Assembly: GCA_016927315.1 (NCBI GenBank)
Contig: JAFGMV010000005.1
Location: 1 to 38,410, forward strand
DNA length: 38,410 nucleotides
DNA from: Anaerolineales bacterium
GTDB lineage: Bacteria > Chloroflexota > Anaerolineae > Anaerolineales > Villigracilaceae
Direction: 5' to 3'
The translations under genes and the position numbers were made by a program. This document shows, in pieces, positions 16,439-25,378 of this stretch. The notes under the pieces are model-generated. The model saw only the letters and a list, made by a program, of their open reading frames with translations, searched no databases and had not been told where the DNA came from. How positions within the stretch are numbered: the stretch's first letter is position 1; every line of letters begins with the position of its first letter.

Positions 16439-17268
16439 TTGATATCTCCCCAGCGGAATAGGCGATCTGCATTCTCGCTGGTTGTATTGGCAGTATCTTG
16501 CAGCGTACGGTTGTGAAGCCTGCTGACTTGTTCGGCTACAAGTCTAACATAGGCTGGTTGATTGCGTTTGCCTCGATAGGGATGCGGGCTGAGAAACGGT
16601 GCATCTGTTTCGATGAGCAGGCTCTCTAGAGGCAGGCTGGCGGTAATTTCCTGGCGTTTGTGAGCGTTGCCAAACGTTACCGGGCCGCTGATCCCGATGT
16701 AGAAACCCAGGTTGATGGCGTGTCTGGCTGTTTCCAATGTTCCGGAAAAGGAATGCAGTACACCGGGATTATCTGCCAGGGGGTGATGCTGTTGTACAAG
16801 GGCAGCCATCCATTGGGTAATTATCCTCATCAGGTCAGCTGTGCATGGACCATCATCACGGGTGTCGCCGGCTTCCCGTAAGTGAATTATTACGGGTAGG
16901 TTCAATTCTGAGGCCAGTTCCAACTGCTGCAACAAGATTTCTTGCTGCAGGTCAGGGGGAGCATATTCGCGGTAATAATCAAGACCGATCTCACCGATCG
17001 CGACAACTTTTGGGTTGTGAGCCAATTCGCGCAAGACCCCGGGTGTAGTCCTGCGCCAGGTTACGGCATCATTGGGATGGACGCCAATTGCAGCATAAAG
17101 CCCGGGGTGGCTTTCAGCCAGTTTGGCGACTCCCTTACTCGAATCGGGGGAAATTGCCGGGATGAGAATATGGGTTAATCCTGCTTCCCATGCCCGTTCA
17201 AGAACACTTTGTCGGTCGTTATCAAACCGGTCGGAATCAAGATGGCAGTGTGAATCTACAAGTCTCAC
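16435..17268 (-). CDS. tatD: TatD family metal-dependent hydrolase (3'-5' exonuclease type)
   Basis: The 277-residue protein is a TIM-barrel hydrolase of the TatD family, magnesium-dependent DNases or RNases. Metal-binding motifs are DSHCHLD (5-11), GEIGLDYY (about 93-100), PVIIHLREA, VLHSFSG and ETDAPFLSPHP. The family name does not imply a role in protein export; the Tat translocase genes lie about 9 kb away. The start is GTG 17268; no ATG is available before the conserved DSHCH. It begins 9 bases after the phosphomutase stop. Confidence 0.9.
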   Translation of the reverse strand: MRLVDSHCHLDSDRFDNDRQSVLERAWEAGLTHILIPAISPDSSKGVAKLAESHPGLYAAIGVHPNDAVTWRRTTPGVLRELAHNPKVVAIGEIGLDYYREYAPPDLQQEILLQQLELASELNLPVIIHLREAGDTRDDGPCTADLMRIITQWMAALVQQHHPLADNPGVLHSFSGTLETARHAINLGFYIGISGPVTFGNAHKRQEITASLPLESLLIETDAPFLSPHPYRGKRNQPAYVRLVAEQVSRLHNRTLQDTANTTSENADRLFRWGDIN

Positions 17269-17277
17269 GGGATGCCG

Positions 17278-18699
17278 TTATTTGATGCCGGCAATCTTGA
17301 TACCATCTTGCAGGATCGCCTGGACCTTATCCTTATGGGTGGTTTCGGTGTACACACGCAGGATTGGTTCGGTCCCTGAGAACCGGATCAGTAGGAAACC
17401 ACCATCTTCCAGCGTAAAGCGGAAGCCATCCTGTGTGAGCAGTTCACCGACTTTCAAGCCGCCGATTGTTTTGGGGTTGGCATCCAGAATGGTCTGCTCG
17501 CGGCTTGCCCGGTCTCCACTGAATGGGGTGTCGATGCGGTCGTAGTAATGGGCGCCGACTTTTGCGAAGAGTTCTTCCAGCAGTTCGGATGGTTTTTTAC
17601 CGGTCTTTACCATAAAGTCCAGGAAATACAGGCCTGCCAGAATTCCATCTCTTTCAGGAACATGCCCATGGAAAGCGTAGCCGCCCGATTCTTCCCCGCC
17701 GATCAGGGCATCTGTTTCAAGCATTTTGGGGGCTACATATTTAAAACCTACACCTGTTTCATATACAGGTACATCGTACATTTTTCCAAGTTTATTTAGC
17801 ATGGTGGTTGTGGAGAGCGTCTTGACGATTGGACCTCTCTTTCCACGCGTTTCCAGCAGGTAGTATGCCAGCAGCCCATATGCCCGCAGTTGATCGATAA
17901 AGACACCATTTTCATCACCCAGGCCAACACGGTCTGCGTCTCCATCCAGGATAATCAAGACATCAGCATCGCTGTCCCGGGTCGCTATTAATCCCACGTC
18001 CACATTGGGCTGGATGGGCTCCGGGCGTTTCATCTCGGGGAAGATTGGATTGCGCTGGTTATGGATTTCAAGCACCCTGGTCTTCCCACCTTCCAGAAGT
18101 CGGGGAAACCAACCTGAACCATTGCCCCACATTGGGTCGACCATAATTGTGAAACCGGCATCTTTGATCGTTTGCAGATCCACCAGGCTGTTGACTTGTT
18201 CGATATAAGCCGGGGCGGGGTCGAAGAGGACCAATTTTCCCGCAGTTTCAGCATCATTGAAATCCATGCTGGTAACATCATCGACGCTGTCCGGAATACG
18301 TGCTTCGATTTCTTTCAATCCTGCCGGATCGATTGCACCGCCATTTTCATCTCGAACTTTGAAGCCGTTATCTGTAGGCGGGTTGTGTGAGGCGGTTATG
18401 TTAACGGCTGCAATGGCTTTCTGGGCTTTTACTGCAAAAGAGATAACCGGGGTAGGAGTAGGCCCCTTGGTGAGATAGACATTCAATCCGTTGCCTGTCA
18501 AAACTTCGGCCGCAGTGGCGGCAAAGTTTTCGGAGTGGAATCGCATATCATAACCAACTATCACCCATTGGCCTTTCTTTCCCTTAGAAATGAGGTACGA
18601 AGCAAAACCCTGGGCGCAGCGTTTAAGGGAGGCGAATGTATAGGCGTCGGCAATGCGACCACGCCAACCATCGGTACCAAATATAATTTTCATTGTCAT
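17278..18699 (-). CDS. phosphoglucomutase/phosphomannomutase family protein
   Basis: The 473-residue enzyme moves a phosphate between C1 and C6 of a hexose (glucose or mannose) through a phosphoserine. Signatures are FGTDGWRG at the N-terminus, the catalytic loop [15 protein letters not shown] with its Ser, the metal loop DGDADRVG, the sugar-binding loop [18 protein letters not shown], and the phosphate loop [14 protein letters not shown]. The start is ATG 18699 with GGGAG seven bases upstream; a longer frame to 18753 has no sequence support. A TATAAT on the minus strand at 18741-18736 is the likely -10. It leads the pgm-tatD-prenyl synthase operon. Substrate preference is not decidable here. 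Confidence 0.9.
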   Translation of the reverse strand: MTMKIIFGTDGWRGRIADAYTFASLKRCAQGFASYLISKGKKGQWVIVGYDMRFHSENFAATAAEVLTGNGLNVYLTKGPTPTPVISFAVKAQKAIAAVNITASHNPPTDNGFKVRDENGGAIDPAGLKEIEARIPDSVDDVTSMDFNDAETAGKLVLFDPAPAYIEQVNSLVDLQTIKDAGFTIMVDPMWGNGSGWFPRLLEGGKTRVLEIHNQRNPIFPEMKRPEPIQPNVDVGLIATRDSDADVLIILDGDADRVGLGDENGVFIDQLRAYGLLAYYLLETRGKRGPIVKTLSTTTMLNKLGKMYDVPVYETGVGFKYVAPKMLETDALIGGEESGGYAFHGHVPERDGILAGLYFLDFMVKTGKKPSELLEELFAKVGAHYYDRIDTPFSGDRASREQTILDANPKTIGGLKVGELLTQDGFRFTLEDGGFLLIRFSGTEPILRVYTETTHKDKVQAILQDGIKIAGIK

Positions 18700-18735
18700 T
18701 AAAATGCTCCCATAAAGATGACTTTTATGGCAGGA

Positions 18736-18741
18736 ATTATA
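18736..18741 (-). promoter_or_regulatory. -10 element of the phosphomutase operon
   Basis: TATAAT on the minus strand, 37 bases upstream of the ATG, with no clear -35. Confidence 0.4.
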
Positions 18742-18773
18742 ACAGATGCACAATTTTTGGTATGTAATCCCTT

Positions 18774-18796
18774 CCCTTCTAATTGAAGGGTATAAT
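18774..18796 (+). promoter_or_regulatory. iscS promoter with operator-like palindrome in the spacer
   Basis: CCCTTC (18774-18779) and GAAGGG (18785-18790) form a perfect inverted repeat across TAATT, directly abutting a TATAAT -10 (18791-18796). No good -35 lies at 17 bases. The arrangement suggests a regulator binding inside the promoter; an Rrf2/IscR-type factor is a guess from gene context. Confidence 0.5.
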
Positions 18797-18818
18797 CAGA
18801 CCTGTTCAGGTGAGAATG

Positions 18819-19982
18819 ATGAGTATGATAGACCGAGTTTATCTGGATTACGCAGCAACCACACCCGTAGATCCCCGGGTTCTTGAAGTGATGCTGCCAT
18901 ATTTTAACGAAATATATGGCAATCCTTCTTCTGTTCACCAATTCGGTCAACCTGCCGAATCGGCTGTCGAGGACGCCAGGGAGGTTGTTGCGGGTGTGCT
19001 TAATTGTGAACCGGCCGAAGTTTTTTTCACTTCGTGTGGCTCAGAGTCAGATAACCTGGCATTGCGCGGGGTTGGTTTCGTAAGGCAGAAGCAGGGCAAA
19101 AAAATACTCGTAACCAGTAAACTGGAACATCACGCGGTCAGTAAAACAGCCGAACAATTGCGGGATCATTTTGGATTTACAATCTTCTGGTTGGATGCAG
19201 ATCAAGGTGGGATCATTCTTCCGGAGCAGGTAGATCGGGCGCTTTCTGACCAGGTAGCCCTGGTTTCGTTGATGTATGCGAACAATGAAATTGGTACGAT
19301 CAATCCGGTTGCCGGGATTGCTGAAGTATGCCATCAACGGGGAATCCCATTTCATACGGATGCAGTCCAGGCTGCGGGTTACCTCCCGGTGGAGGTTGGT
19401 TCATTGGGAGTTGATCTACTTTCTTTGGGTGGGCATAAGTTGTATGGTCCGAAGGGGGTTGGTGCATTATATGTGCGTAAGGGGACGCCGCTGCTGCCGC
19501 ATCTGACCGGCGGCAGCCAGGAACGCGGCCTGCGGGCCGGAACGCACAACGTACCCCTGATCGTTGGTTTTGCAGAAGCACTGAAACTGGCGGCCGCAGA
19601 ACGCGATCAACGCATTCTGCATGTTCGCCCAATGCGGGATCGAATACTTGGATCGGTTCTTGAAGAAATCCCTGATACGAAAATTACTGGTCATCCCGAA
19701 AACAGGCTCCCAAATCATGCCAGTTTTGTGTTCAAGGGGGTAGATGGCAATTTGCTGCTGATGCTGTTGGACGCAGATGGGTTTGCCTGTTCTTCGGGGT
19801 CGGCTTGCAAGACCGGCAGTCCGGAACCATCTGAAGTTTTATCTGGCCTGGACCTTTCTCCTGAATGGGCGCTGGGGTCCCTGCGTGTGACCCTCGGTTC
19901 TGCAACCACATCGGACCAGGTGACCCGGTTTTTGTCTGTCTTACCAGGACTGGTCCAAAGAGCCCGAAGCCTGGGTAATTGA
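18819..19982 (+). CDS. iscS: cysteine desulfurase (IscS/NifS family)
   Basis: This PLP enzyme of about 387 residues removes sulfur from L-cysteine, giving alanine and an enzyme persulfide for Fe-S clusters and tRNA thiolation. The N-terminus VYLDYAATTPVDPRV is diagnostic. The PLP-binding Lys is in SLGGHKLYGPKG, HTDAVQAAG carries the cofactor-contacting Asp, and the persulfide Cys is in SSGSACKTGS. ATG 18819 is favoured (AGGTGAG at 18808-18814); ATGs at 18816 and 18825 are possible. mnmA follows within 30 bases, so this copy probably feeds sulfur to MnmA. No iscU is adjacent. Confidence 0.92.
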   Translation: MSMIDRVYLDYAATTPVDPRVLEVMLPYFNEIYGNPSSVHQFGQPAESAVEDAREVVAGVLNCEPAEVFFTSCGSESDNLALRGVGFVRQKQGKKILVTSKLEHHAVSKTAEQLRDHFGFTIFWLDADQGGIILPEQVDRALSDQVALVSLMYANNEIGTINPVAGIAEVCHQRGIPFHTDAVQAAGYLPVEVGSLGVDLLSLGGHKLYGPKGVGALYVRKGTPLLPHLTGGSQERGLRAGTHNVPLIVGFAEALKLAAAERDQRILHVRPMRDRILGSVLEEIPDTKITGHPENRLPNHASFVFKGVDGNLLLMLLDADGFACSSGSACKTGSPEPSEVLSGLDLSPEWALGSLRVTLGSATTSDQVTRFLSVLPGLVQRARSLGN

Positions 19983-20008
19983 CCAGTGGAATTCTTTTCG
20001 GGTGTTCG

Positions 20009-21088
20009 ATGAGAAAAGTGGTTGTTGCCATGTCTGGCGGGGTCGATAGCTCCGTAGCCGCGGCTTTGCTCCAACAACAGGGACACCAGGTAACCGGTAT
20101 GATGATGCGTTTGTGGTCAGAGCCGGGGAAAGAAGGTACCAATCGCTGCTGCACACCAGATTCTATGGCGCTGGCCAGGCGTGTGGCCGCCAGGCTTGAT
20201 ATCCCCTTTTATGCCATCGATGCCAGGGATGTCTTTCGGTCAACAGTGGTGGAATATTTTCTGGATGGTTATGCCCGGGGAGAAACCCCCAATCCCTGCC
20301 TGGTCTGTAACCGCCGTGTTCGCTGGTCTTTTTTACTTGACCGGGCGCTGGCCATGGGGGCAGAATATCTGGCTACCGGACATTATGTTCGAGCAAACGA
20401 AGCCAGCGACGGTCATTGGCAGCTGCTGCGAGGCGTTGATCTAACCAAGGATCAATCTTATGTATTGCACGTCTTGACGCAGGACAAACTCAAACATGCA
20501 CTCTTTCCGATCGGTGAACTCCCGAAAACGGAAGTTCGCCGGATTGCGGCCGATATGGGTCTGCCGACTGCTTCCCGGAGCGATTCCCAGGATTTGTGTT
20601 TTCTGGCCGGGGAAGATTATCGCAGCTTTATCCGCCGCAACGCTCCCGGGATTGCAGATCCGGGCCCAATTAAGACGTATGATGGCCGGGAAGTAGGGCG
20701 GCACGAAGGTCTGGCGTATTACACAATCGGACAGCGAAAAGGATTGGGTCTCCCTTCGCAGGTTGCGCTTTATGTCCTGGGCAAACATGCAGTTACCAAT
20801 ACATTAATCATTGGGCCAAAAGATCAACTGGGTTCAAGAGAACTCGCTGTTGATCATATCAACTGGATATCAGGAACGGCGCCTCTGGAACCCTTCCGGG
20901 CAAAGGTCAAGATCCGTTATACTGCCAGGGAGGCCTGGGCACAGATCCTCCCACTCAGCAATGGTAATCAGGCCCGGGTGGTCTTTGATGAGCCGCAGCG
21001 TGATATAACGCCAGGACAGGCGGCTGTTATTTATGATGGTAACTTGATGTTGGGTGGTGGTTTGATCATCCAGAAGAGGACAGCATGA
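20009..21088 (+). CDS. mnmA: tRNA-specific 2-thiouridylase
   Basis: The 359-residue enzyme adenylates U34 of tRNA-Lys, -Glu and -Gln and replaces oxygen with sulfur to form 2-thiouridine. The N-terminal PP-loop is SGGVDSS. The two catalytic Cys lie in NPCLVCNRRV and in SQDLCFLAGED. Other marks are ATGHYV, LTKDQSYVLH and a C-terminal beta-barrel region. ATG 20009, just before RKVVVAMSGGVDSS, is chosen; an in-frame TTG at 19979 overlapping the iscS stop would add ten poorly conserved residues. Its TGA overlaps the ATG of the next gene (21085-21088). Confidence 0.94.
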   Translation: MRKVVVAMSGGVDSSVAAALLQQQGHQVTGMMMRLWSEPGKEGTNRCCTPDSMALARRVAARLDIPFYAIDARDVFRSTVVEYFLDGYARGETPNPCLVCNRRVRWSFLLDRALAMGAEYLATGHYVRANEASDGHWQLLRGVDLTKDQSYVLHVLTQDKLKHALFPIGELPKTEVRRIAADMGLPTASRSDSQDLCFLAGEDYRSFIRRNAPGIADPGPIKTYDGREVGRHEGLAYYTIGQRKGLGLPSQVALYVLGKHAVTNTLIIGPKDQLGSRELAVDHINWISGTAPLEPFRAKVKIRYTAREAWAQILPLSNGNQARVVFDEPQRDITPGQAAVIYDGNLMLGGGLIIQKRTA

Positions 21089-21372
21089 CAATACCGGCGT
21101 TATTGCTTGGTTTTTTGGTCTCGACGCTGCTGGGGGTTATCTTCCATCTGATCGTTAATGGCGGCATTGGGAGAATGGCCCTTTATATCCTGTTCAGCTG
21201 GATTGGTTTCTGGATCGGACATTTGACCAACTGGATGTTTGGTTGGGCTTTTTTTGTGCTTGGGTCGCTGAATTTGGGAATGGCGGTGTTAGGGAGTATC
21301 ATTATCATGCTGGTCGGATATTGGCTCAGCCTGGTGGAAATAACCAGTGAAGATGAATCTGATGATGAATAA
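21085..21372 (+). CDS. small integral membrane protein
   Basis: This 95-residue protein has three hydrophobic helices (about 4-24, 28-48 and 53-82) and an acidic tail (EDESDDE). No family is recognised. It overlaps the mnmA stop by four bases and so is translated with it, though a functional link to tRNA thiolation is not implied. Confidence 0.7.
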   Translation: MTIPALLLGFLVSTLLGVIFHLIVNGGIGRMALYILFSWIGFWIGHLTNWMFGWAFFVLGSLNLGMAVLGSIIIMLVGYWLSLVEITSEDESDDE

Positions 21373-21491
21373 TGGGGTATAATCGGCGGCTGCTGCACAA
21401 TTTCCACCGTATGCAATTACAATAAACCGTCAAGTATTTCCTGTCGGCACCTGCATATGTAACATGAAAATAGGAAGAAGAGAGCATAAAA

Positions 21492-22163
21492 ATGGATTTA
21501 ATTACTTTCTTTATTGACCTTTTCTTGCACCTGGATGTGTATCTGGCTGATATCATCAGTCAATATGGGGGCTGGACATACGCAATCCTGTTTGGTGTGA
21601 TTTTTATGGAGACCGGTTTTGTGGTTACTCCGTTCCTTCCGGGCGACTCCCTCCTGTTTGCTGCCGGTACTTTTGCATCTCCGGCCATGGGGAATGCATT
21701 GAACATCTTCTGGCTGGTTGGTTTGTTGATTCTGGCTGCCTTCCTCGGCGATACTACCAACTACTGGATTGGTCATTTTGTTGGCGAACGCGCATATGGC
21801 AGCCGCTGGATAAAAAAGGAATATATCGACCGGACACAGGCTTTCTTTGCCAAGCATGGGGGGAAAACGATCTTCCTGGCGCGCTTTGTACCCATTATCC
21901 GTACTTTTGCACCCTTTGTGGCTGGTATTGGTCGTATGCCGTATGGATATTTCATCTCATTCAATGTGATTGGTGCAATTGTTTGGGTGCCATTGTTTAC
22001 ATTGATGGGATATTTCTTTGGTTCCCTGCCCTTTGTACAGAAAAACTTCGAGTTGGTGATCATTGTGATCATCCTGATTTCATTAATTCCCGTTTTTTAC
22101 GAAGCATGGAAGGCCAGGCAGGAAAATACCGTTGAACAAAACGTTGAAGCAGAGACGCCCTGA
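21492..22163 (+). CDS. DedA family membrane protein
   Basis: The 223-residue protein matches the DedA/VTT family of inner-membrane proteins linked to lipid flipping and membrane homeostasis. It shows the family's ETGFVVTPFLPGDSLLFAAG (about 38-57), GDTTNYWIGHFVGERAYG, and the amphipathic motif FLARFVPIIRTFAPFVAGIGRM (about 130-151) with the Arg residues of the family signature FxxRFxPxxR. Membrane segments flank these parts. GGAAGAAGAGAG precedes the ATG. A TATAAT at 21378-21383 could be its -10. Confidence 0.9.
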   Translation: MDLITFFIDLFLHLDVYLADIISQYGGWTYAILFGVIFMETGFVVTPFLPGDSLLFAAGTFASPAMGNALNIFWLVGLLILAAFLGDTTNYWIGHFVGERAYGSRWIKKEYIDRTQAFFAKHGGKTIFLARFVPIIRTFAPFVAGIGRMPYGYFISFNVIGAIVWVPLFTLMGYFFGSLPFVQKNFELVIIVIILISLIPVFYEAWKARQENTVEQNVEAETP

Positions 22164-22578
22164 TCCCAGGGCGTCTCTGCCTGTTATGAGATTGGTTACG
22201 GTTCTTTATATTGTTTTGATTATTGCGATCATCGTGGGGGCAAACACAGGTCAGCTGCCTCATTTTCTGGATGCAGTCAATGAACTGCCTTATGGCGATA
22301 AGGTTGCTCACTTTTTCTTGATGGGTATCTTGAGTTTCCTGGTGAATAGCAGCGCGCTGATCACCTTGCGAGGACGAAAGCATAAACAGGTTGTTTTACT
22401 GACGACCCTGGTATTACTGAGCCTGATACTCCTGGAAGAGGTCTCACAGTTTTTCCTTCCCCGGAGGACTTTATCGCTGCTGGACCTGACCAGCGATTTC
22501 TTGGGTGTTAGCCTGGCGGCCTGGCTGGCATACCGGTGGCGGCAGTCATCAGCGCCACCGGAAGAGGTACGTGGATAA
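22132..22578 (+). CDS. VanZ-like family membrane protein
   Basis: This protein of up to 148 residues has about four membrane helices and the VanZ-like pattern GDKVAHFFLMGILSF (about 53-67), EEVSQFFLPRRTLSLLDL (about 101-118) and DFLGVSLAAWLAY. The family's role is poorly defined; VanZ itself affects teicoplanin susceptibility. The start is uncertain. TTG 22132 overlaps the DedA gene and has AGGA eight bases upstream, while ATG 22186 would begin just before the first membrane helix but lacks a ribosome-binding site. It is the last gene before a strong terminator. Confidence 0.75.
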   Translation: MNKTLKQRRPDPRASLPVMRLVTVLYIVLIIAIIVGANTGQLPHFLDAVNELPYGDKVAHFFLMGILSFLVNSSALITLRGRKHKQVVLLTTLVLLSLILLEEVSQFFLPRRTLSLLDLTSDFLGVSLAAWLAYRWRQSSAPPEEVRG

Positions 22579-22654
22579 AATAATGTGCTGCGTGAGTATG
22601 GGGATCCCTGCTCCGGCGCCTGGCAGGATTCTGCCGGTCGCGTGAATTAGGTTC

Positions 22655-22689
22655 AAAAAGGACAGGGTTTGTCTCTGCCTGTCCTTTTT
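22655..22689. terminator. strong bidirectional intrinsic terminator
   Basis: AAAAAGGACAGG (22655-22666) and CCTGTCCTTTTT (22678-22689) are perfect 12-base inverted arms around an 11-base loop, with T runs on both strands. It separates the plus-strand VanZ transcript from the convergent minus-strand Tat/lipoprotein operon. Confidence 0.9.
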
Positions 22690-22849
22690 CTAATTATTTT
22701 GATATTGTCACATTATGGCTGAAACCAAAGTTCTCAACCAAAAAGGATACAAAGGAACCCTTCGGTTTTAGCATTATGCTCTCCTTTGTTAACTTTGTGG
22801 TGAAAGGTTTTGAAATGTGTCATTGTCGAATTATTCAAATGGGTTCAGG

Positions 22850-25378
22850 TTATTCGCCGGTTATTGTGCCCAACAACCTTGGATACCAGTACCATAGGAG
22901 GTCTGCTGCAGGTTTACCATGTATTGAAGCAGACTTATCTTTCAACATGGTCGGGGGATAATAGCCGCGGCTGATCACACCTGCCACCCAGGGCCGGCTG
23001 TTCACTGCCGACAGGACGGCTTCATATGCATCACTCTGGCCTTGCAGGTCAAGGGACAGCGCAGCGATATCCGGGTTTGGCTGGTTCAGCTCGGACCAGT
23101 GAATACACTCATTGGACTGGAGTATGCATCCGCTTGCAGCGCCTTTGATTGATGGATAGGCCAGCCCCAGGATGACCGGCTTACTCATCGCTGACTGGAA
23201 CAGGGCGACTTCTTCATCCAATAATCTCCCGGCTTCAACGGTCATGTCGGCCTTGGAAGGATTGCTTTCCTCGCTCAGGGGCACAGACCAGAGCAGGTAG
23301 ATGCCATCTGTATCTTTCAGGAAGGTTGGCGCAGATTGCAGGTTTCCTACCTGGTATGGGAAGGCCCAGAGAACAGGTCCGTTGAAATGTGCGCGGACAT
23401 CTCCCAGGATCACCCGCCAGCGACTGTCTGAATCTGCCGGCGCGTTGGATGGATTTCCGTTTGCAAGCAGGCCTCCGGGCAGCGCCGGATTGAGTGTTTC
23501 TCCGCCCAGGATAAGCGCCTGGGCGCCGCTGCGGGCTGCCATGTCGGCATAATTGATGACAAAATCATGGTACTGGTTGAACCACGAATTCCACCAGAGT
23601 TCATCGCGTGGTGAAGCCTGCCACCAGGTATCACTATCCATTGGATAGTTCAGTTGAGGGAAGACAGCTACGCTCAGGTTAAAAGCCCGGGCCTGGCCAA
23701 TGATATCGTAGGTCTGGTTCCATAATTGATCCTGTCCCGGTACAGGGGAGAAGGCCAGCGGTGCTTCGCGGGTAAAGGTCCAGGTGGGGGTAACCACAAA
23801 CCAGTTAGAACCGAGCGCCTTGACGTTTTCGAGCGTCGGTTCCGTAAAACTCATCCAGTTGGGTGAGAATTCAGATTGGAATTCGATCCCGGCAATAAAA
23901 CCCGCTTGTCGTGCTGTTACAGCCGACCCGACAACGGAGACTGTGTCTTCGTCCATCCAGTTCCAGCTGTCGACTGTTTCCTTGATTTCCTGCCCGGTCA
24001 GTTTGGTCGAAATACTGCGTCCCTGGGAAGTATCCCCAGGAGTTGCTTTGTCGTCTGCGCTGCCGCACTGGGCATTACGGCAGTAACGGTACCCAAAATT
24101 GTTGAGGATATTGAGTGGTCCATAGAGTTTATAGGCCCAGCGGTTATTGCCTAACGGCCACATCGGGATCGGTTCCGTCCAGCCATATGGGTTGAACTGT
24201 ATGTAGACGATATCGTTCGCGGGTGTGCTGTCTGGCACAGTGATGTCGAAGAGGATTGGCGCTGATGAACCAGCCTGCCAGGACTCGACCACATCTTGAA
24301 CCACTGCGTTCGATTGGGGGACAATGAACTGGCGCACGATGAATTCACCGTTTGCGCCGTGTTCCGAGTTCCAAAAACCATCGCCGAGCGTATATTTGTA
24401 ATGGATATCTGCACCTGCGGGCAGGTTAAGCGAGAGGGTGTAGCGACCGTCTGCTTGGGCCTGCATGACCGGCATCTGGCTGGGGATGGTGCTCAGGCCT
24501 CCGGCCAGATCAGAATAGGAATTTCCCAATTGGAGCAGGTTGCCGGCTAACCTCAGTGGGGCGCCGGCCTGGGTGTTGATGGGCACACTGACATTGAAAA
24601 CTACGTTGACCAGGGGCGCTTGCCTGACTGAAATAGTAACATCAGTGGCGGCATCCCGGCCGACCGTCGCACCTTGTTGAAAGGTCTGGTAGCCGCCGTC
24701 AAGGGCATACACAACCATATTGTGCGTACCGGGGACCAGTCCTTCCAGGTTGAAGCGGCCTTTAGAATTGGTCAGTACCTGTTCCCCGCCAACGGTCACC
24801 AGCAGGTTGGGAATGGGGCTGCCAGTCTCGATGTTTTTGATTTGTCCCCGGACGCTTCCCATGTCACCGGAAAAATTCCGGTTAGTCCAGTTGCTGATAA
24901 TATCGCGGGTCTCACCTGGCCCGGTAGCATGATACAACCGGTAGCGAACCGGTTGGTTGGCGGTGGTCGCTTCATATGCACCGCCCGAATTGGATAATGA
25001 ATACCTGTATTTGACAACAGTATCGAGCGGAATGGGGATAGATGCTTTGTGTGTCAGGGTATCGACAGCTTCCATCGGGTAGCGCTTAGGATTCAGCGCC
25101 AGACCTGTAACCTCATCCAGGATACTGATCATCAAACCCTGTCCGCTTTCCAGCGGTACCGGTACGGTGGCATAGAAAACTACTTCTGCCATGGGGGCCG
25201 GTGTGGAAGTCGGCGGGACGGGGAAGGGGGTGGTCGCCAGGGGCATGCCTCCAGGCTGGTCTGGCAAAAAGGAGAAATCGACCAGCGAGAATGTGCAGGA
25301 GGTGGTGTTTATGATTAGCAAGAAGGCTGTCAGAACCACAGCGCTTCTTTTACCGAGGTTCTTGATTGAAGATGTCAC
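22850..25378 (-). CDS. multi-domain lipoprotein with carbohydrate-binding-like modules and GH113-like C-terminus
   Basis: The 842-residue product has a lipoprotein signal (lipobox around NTTSC, Cys28) and a Pro/Thr linker. Beta-rich modules follow: one with YRYSLSN at about 62-175, a carboxypeptidase-regulatory-like domain at about 178-250 (VRGQIKNIETGSPIPNLLV, then SKGRFNLEGLVPG), a module with YKYTLGDGFWNSEHG at about 262-370 resembling starch-binding folds, and another with FGYRYCRNAQCG to about 480. The last 350 residues resemble a GH113-type TIM barrel (NWFVVTPTWTF, ALILGGETLNPALPGG, VAGVISRGYYPP). Catalytic activity is not assured. The ATG overlaps the tatC stop by four bases. Confidence 0.75.
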   Translation of the reverse strand: MTSSIKNLGKRSAVVLTAFLLIINTTSCTFSLVDFSFLPDQPGGMPLATTPFPVPPTSTPAPMAEVVFYATVPVPLESGQGLMISILDEVTGLALNPKRYPMEAVDTLTHKASIPIPLDTVVKYRYSLSNSGGAYEATTANQPVRYRLYHATGPGETRDIISNWTNRNFSGDMGSVRGQIKNIETGSPIPNLLVTVGGEQVLTNSKGRFNLEGLVPGTHNMVVYALDGGYQTFQQGATVGRDAATDVTISVRQAPLVNVVFNVSVPINTQAGAPLRLAGNLLQLGNSYSDLAGGLSTIPSQMPVMQAQADGRYTLSLNLPAGADIHYKYTLGDGFWNSEHGANGEFIVRQFIVPQSNAVVQDVVESWQAGSSAPILFDITVPDSTPANDIVYIQFNPYGWTEPIPMWPLGNNRWAYKLYGPLNILNNFGYRYCRNAQCGSADDKATPGDTSQGRSISTKLTGQEIKETVDSWNWMDEDTVSVVGSAVTARQAGFIAGIEFQSEFSPNWMSFTEPTLENVKALGSNWFVVTPTWTFTREAPLAFSPVPGQDQLWNQTYDIIGQARAFNLSVAVFPQLNYPMDSDTWWQASPRDELWWNSWFNQYHDFVINYADMAARSGAQALILGGETLNPALPGGLLANGNPSNAPADSDSRWRVILGDVRAHFNGPVLWAFPYQVGNLQSAPTFLKDTDGIYLLWSVPLSEESNPSKADMTVEAGRLLDEEVALFQSAMSKPVILGLAYPSIKGAASGCILQSNECIHWSELNQPNPDIAALSLDLQGQSDAYEAVLSAVNSRPWVAGVISRGYYPPTMLKDKSASIHGKPAADLLWYWYPRLLGTITGE

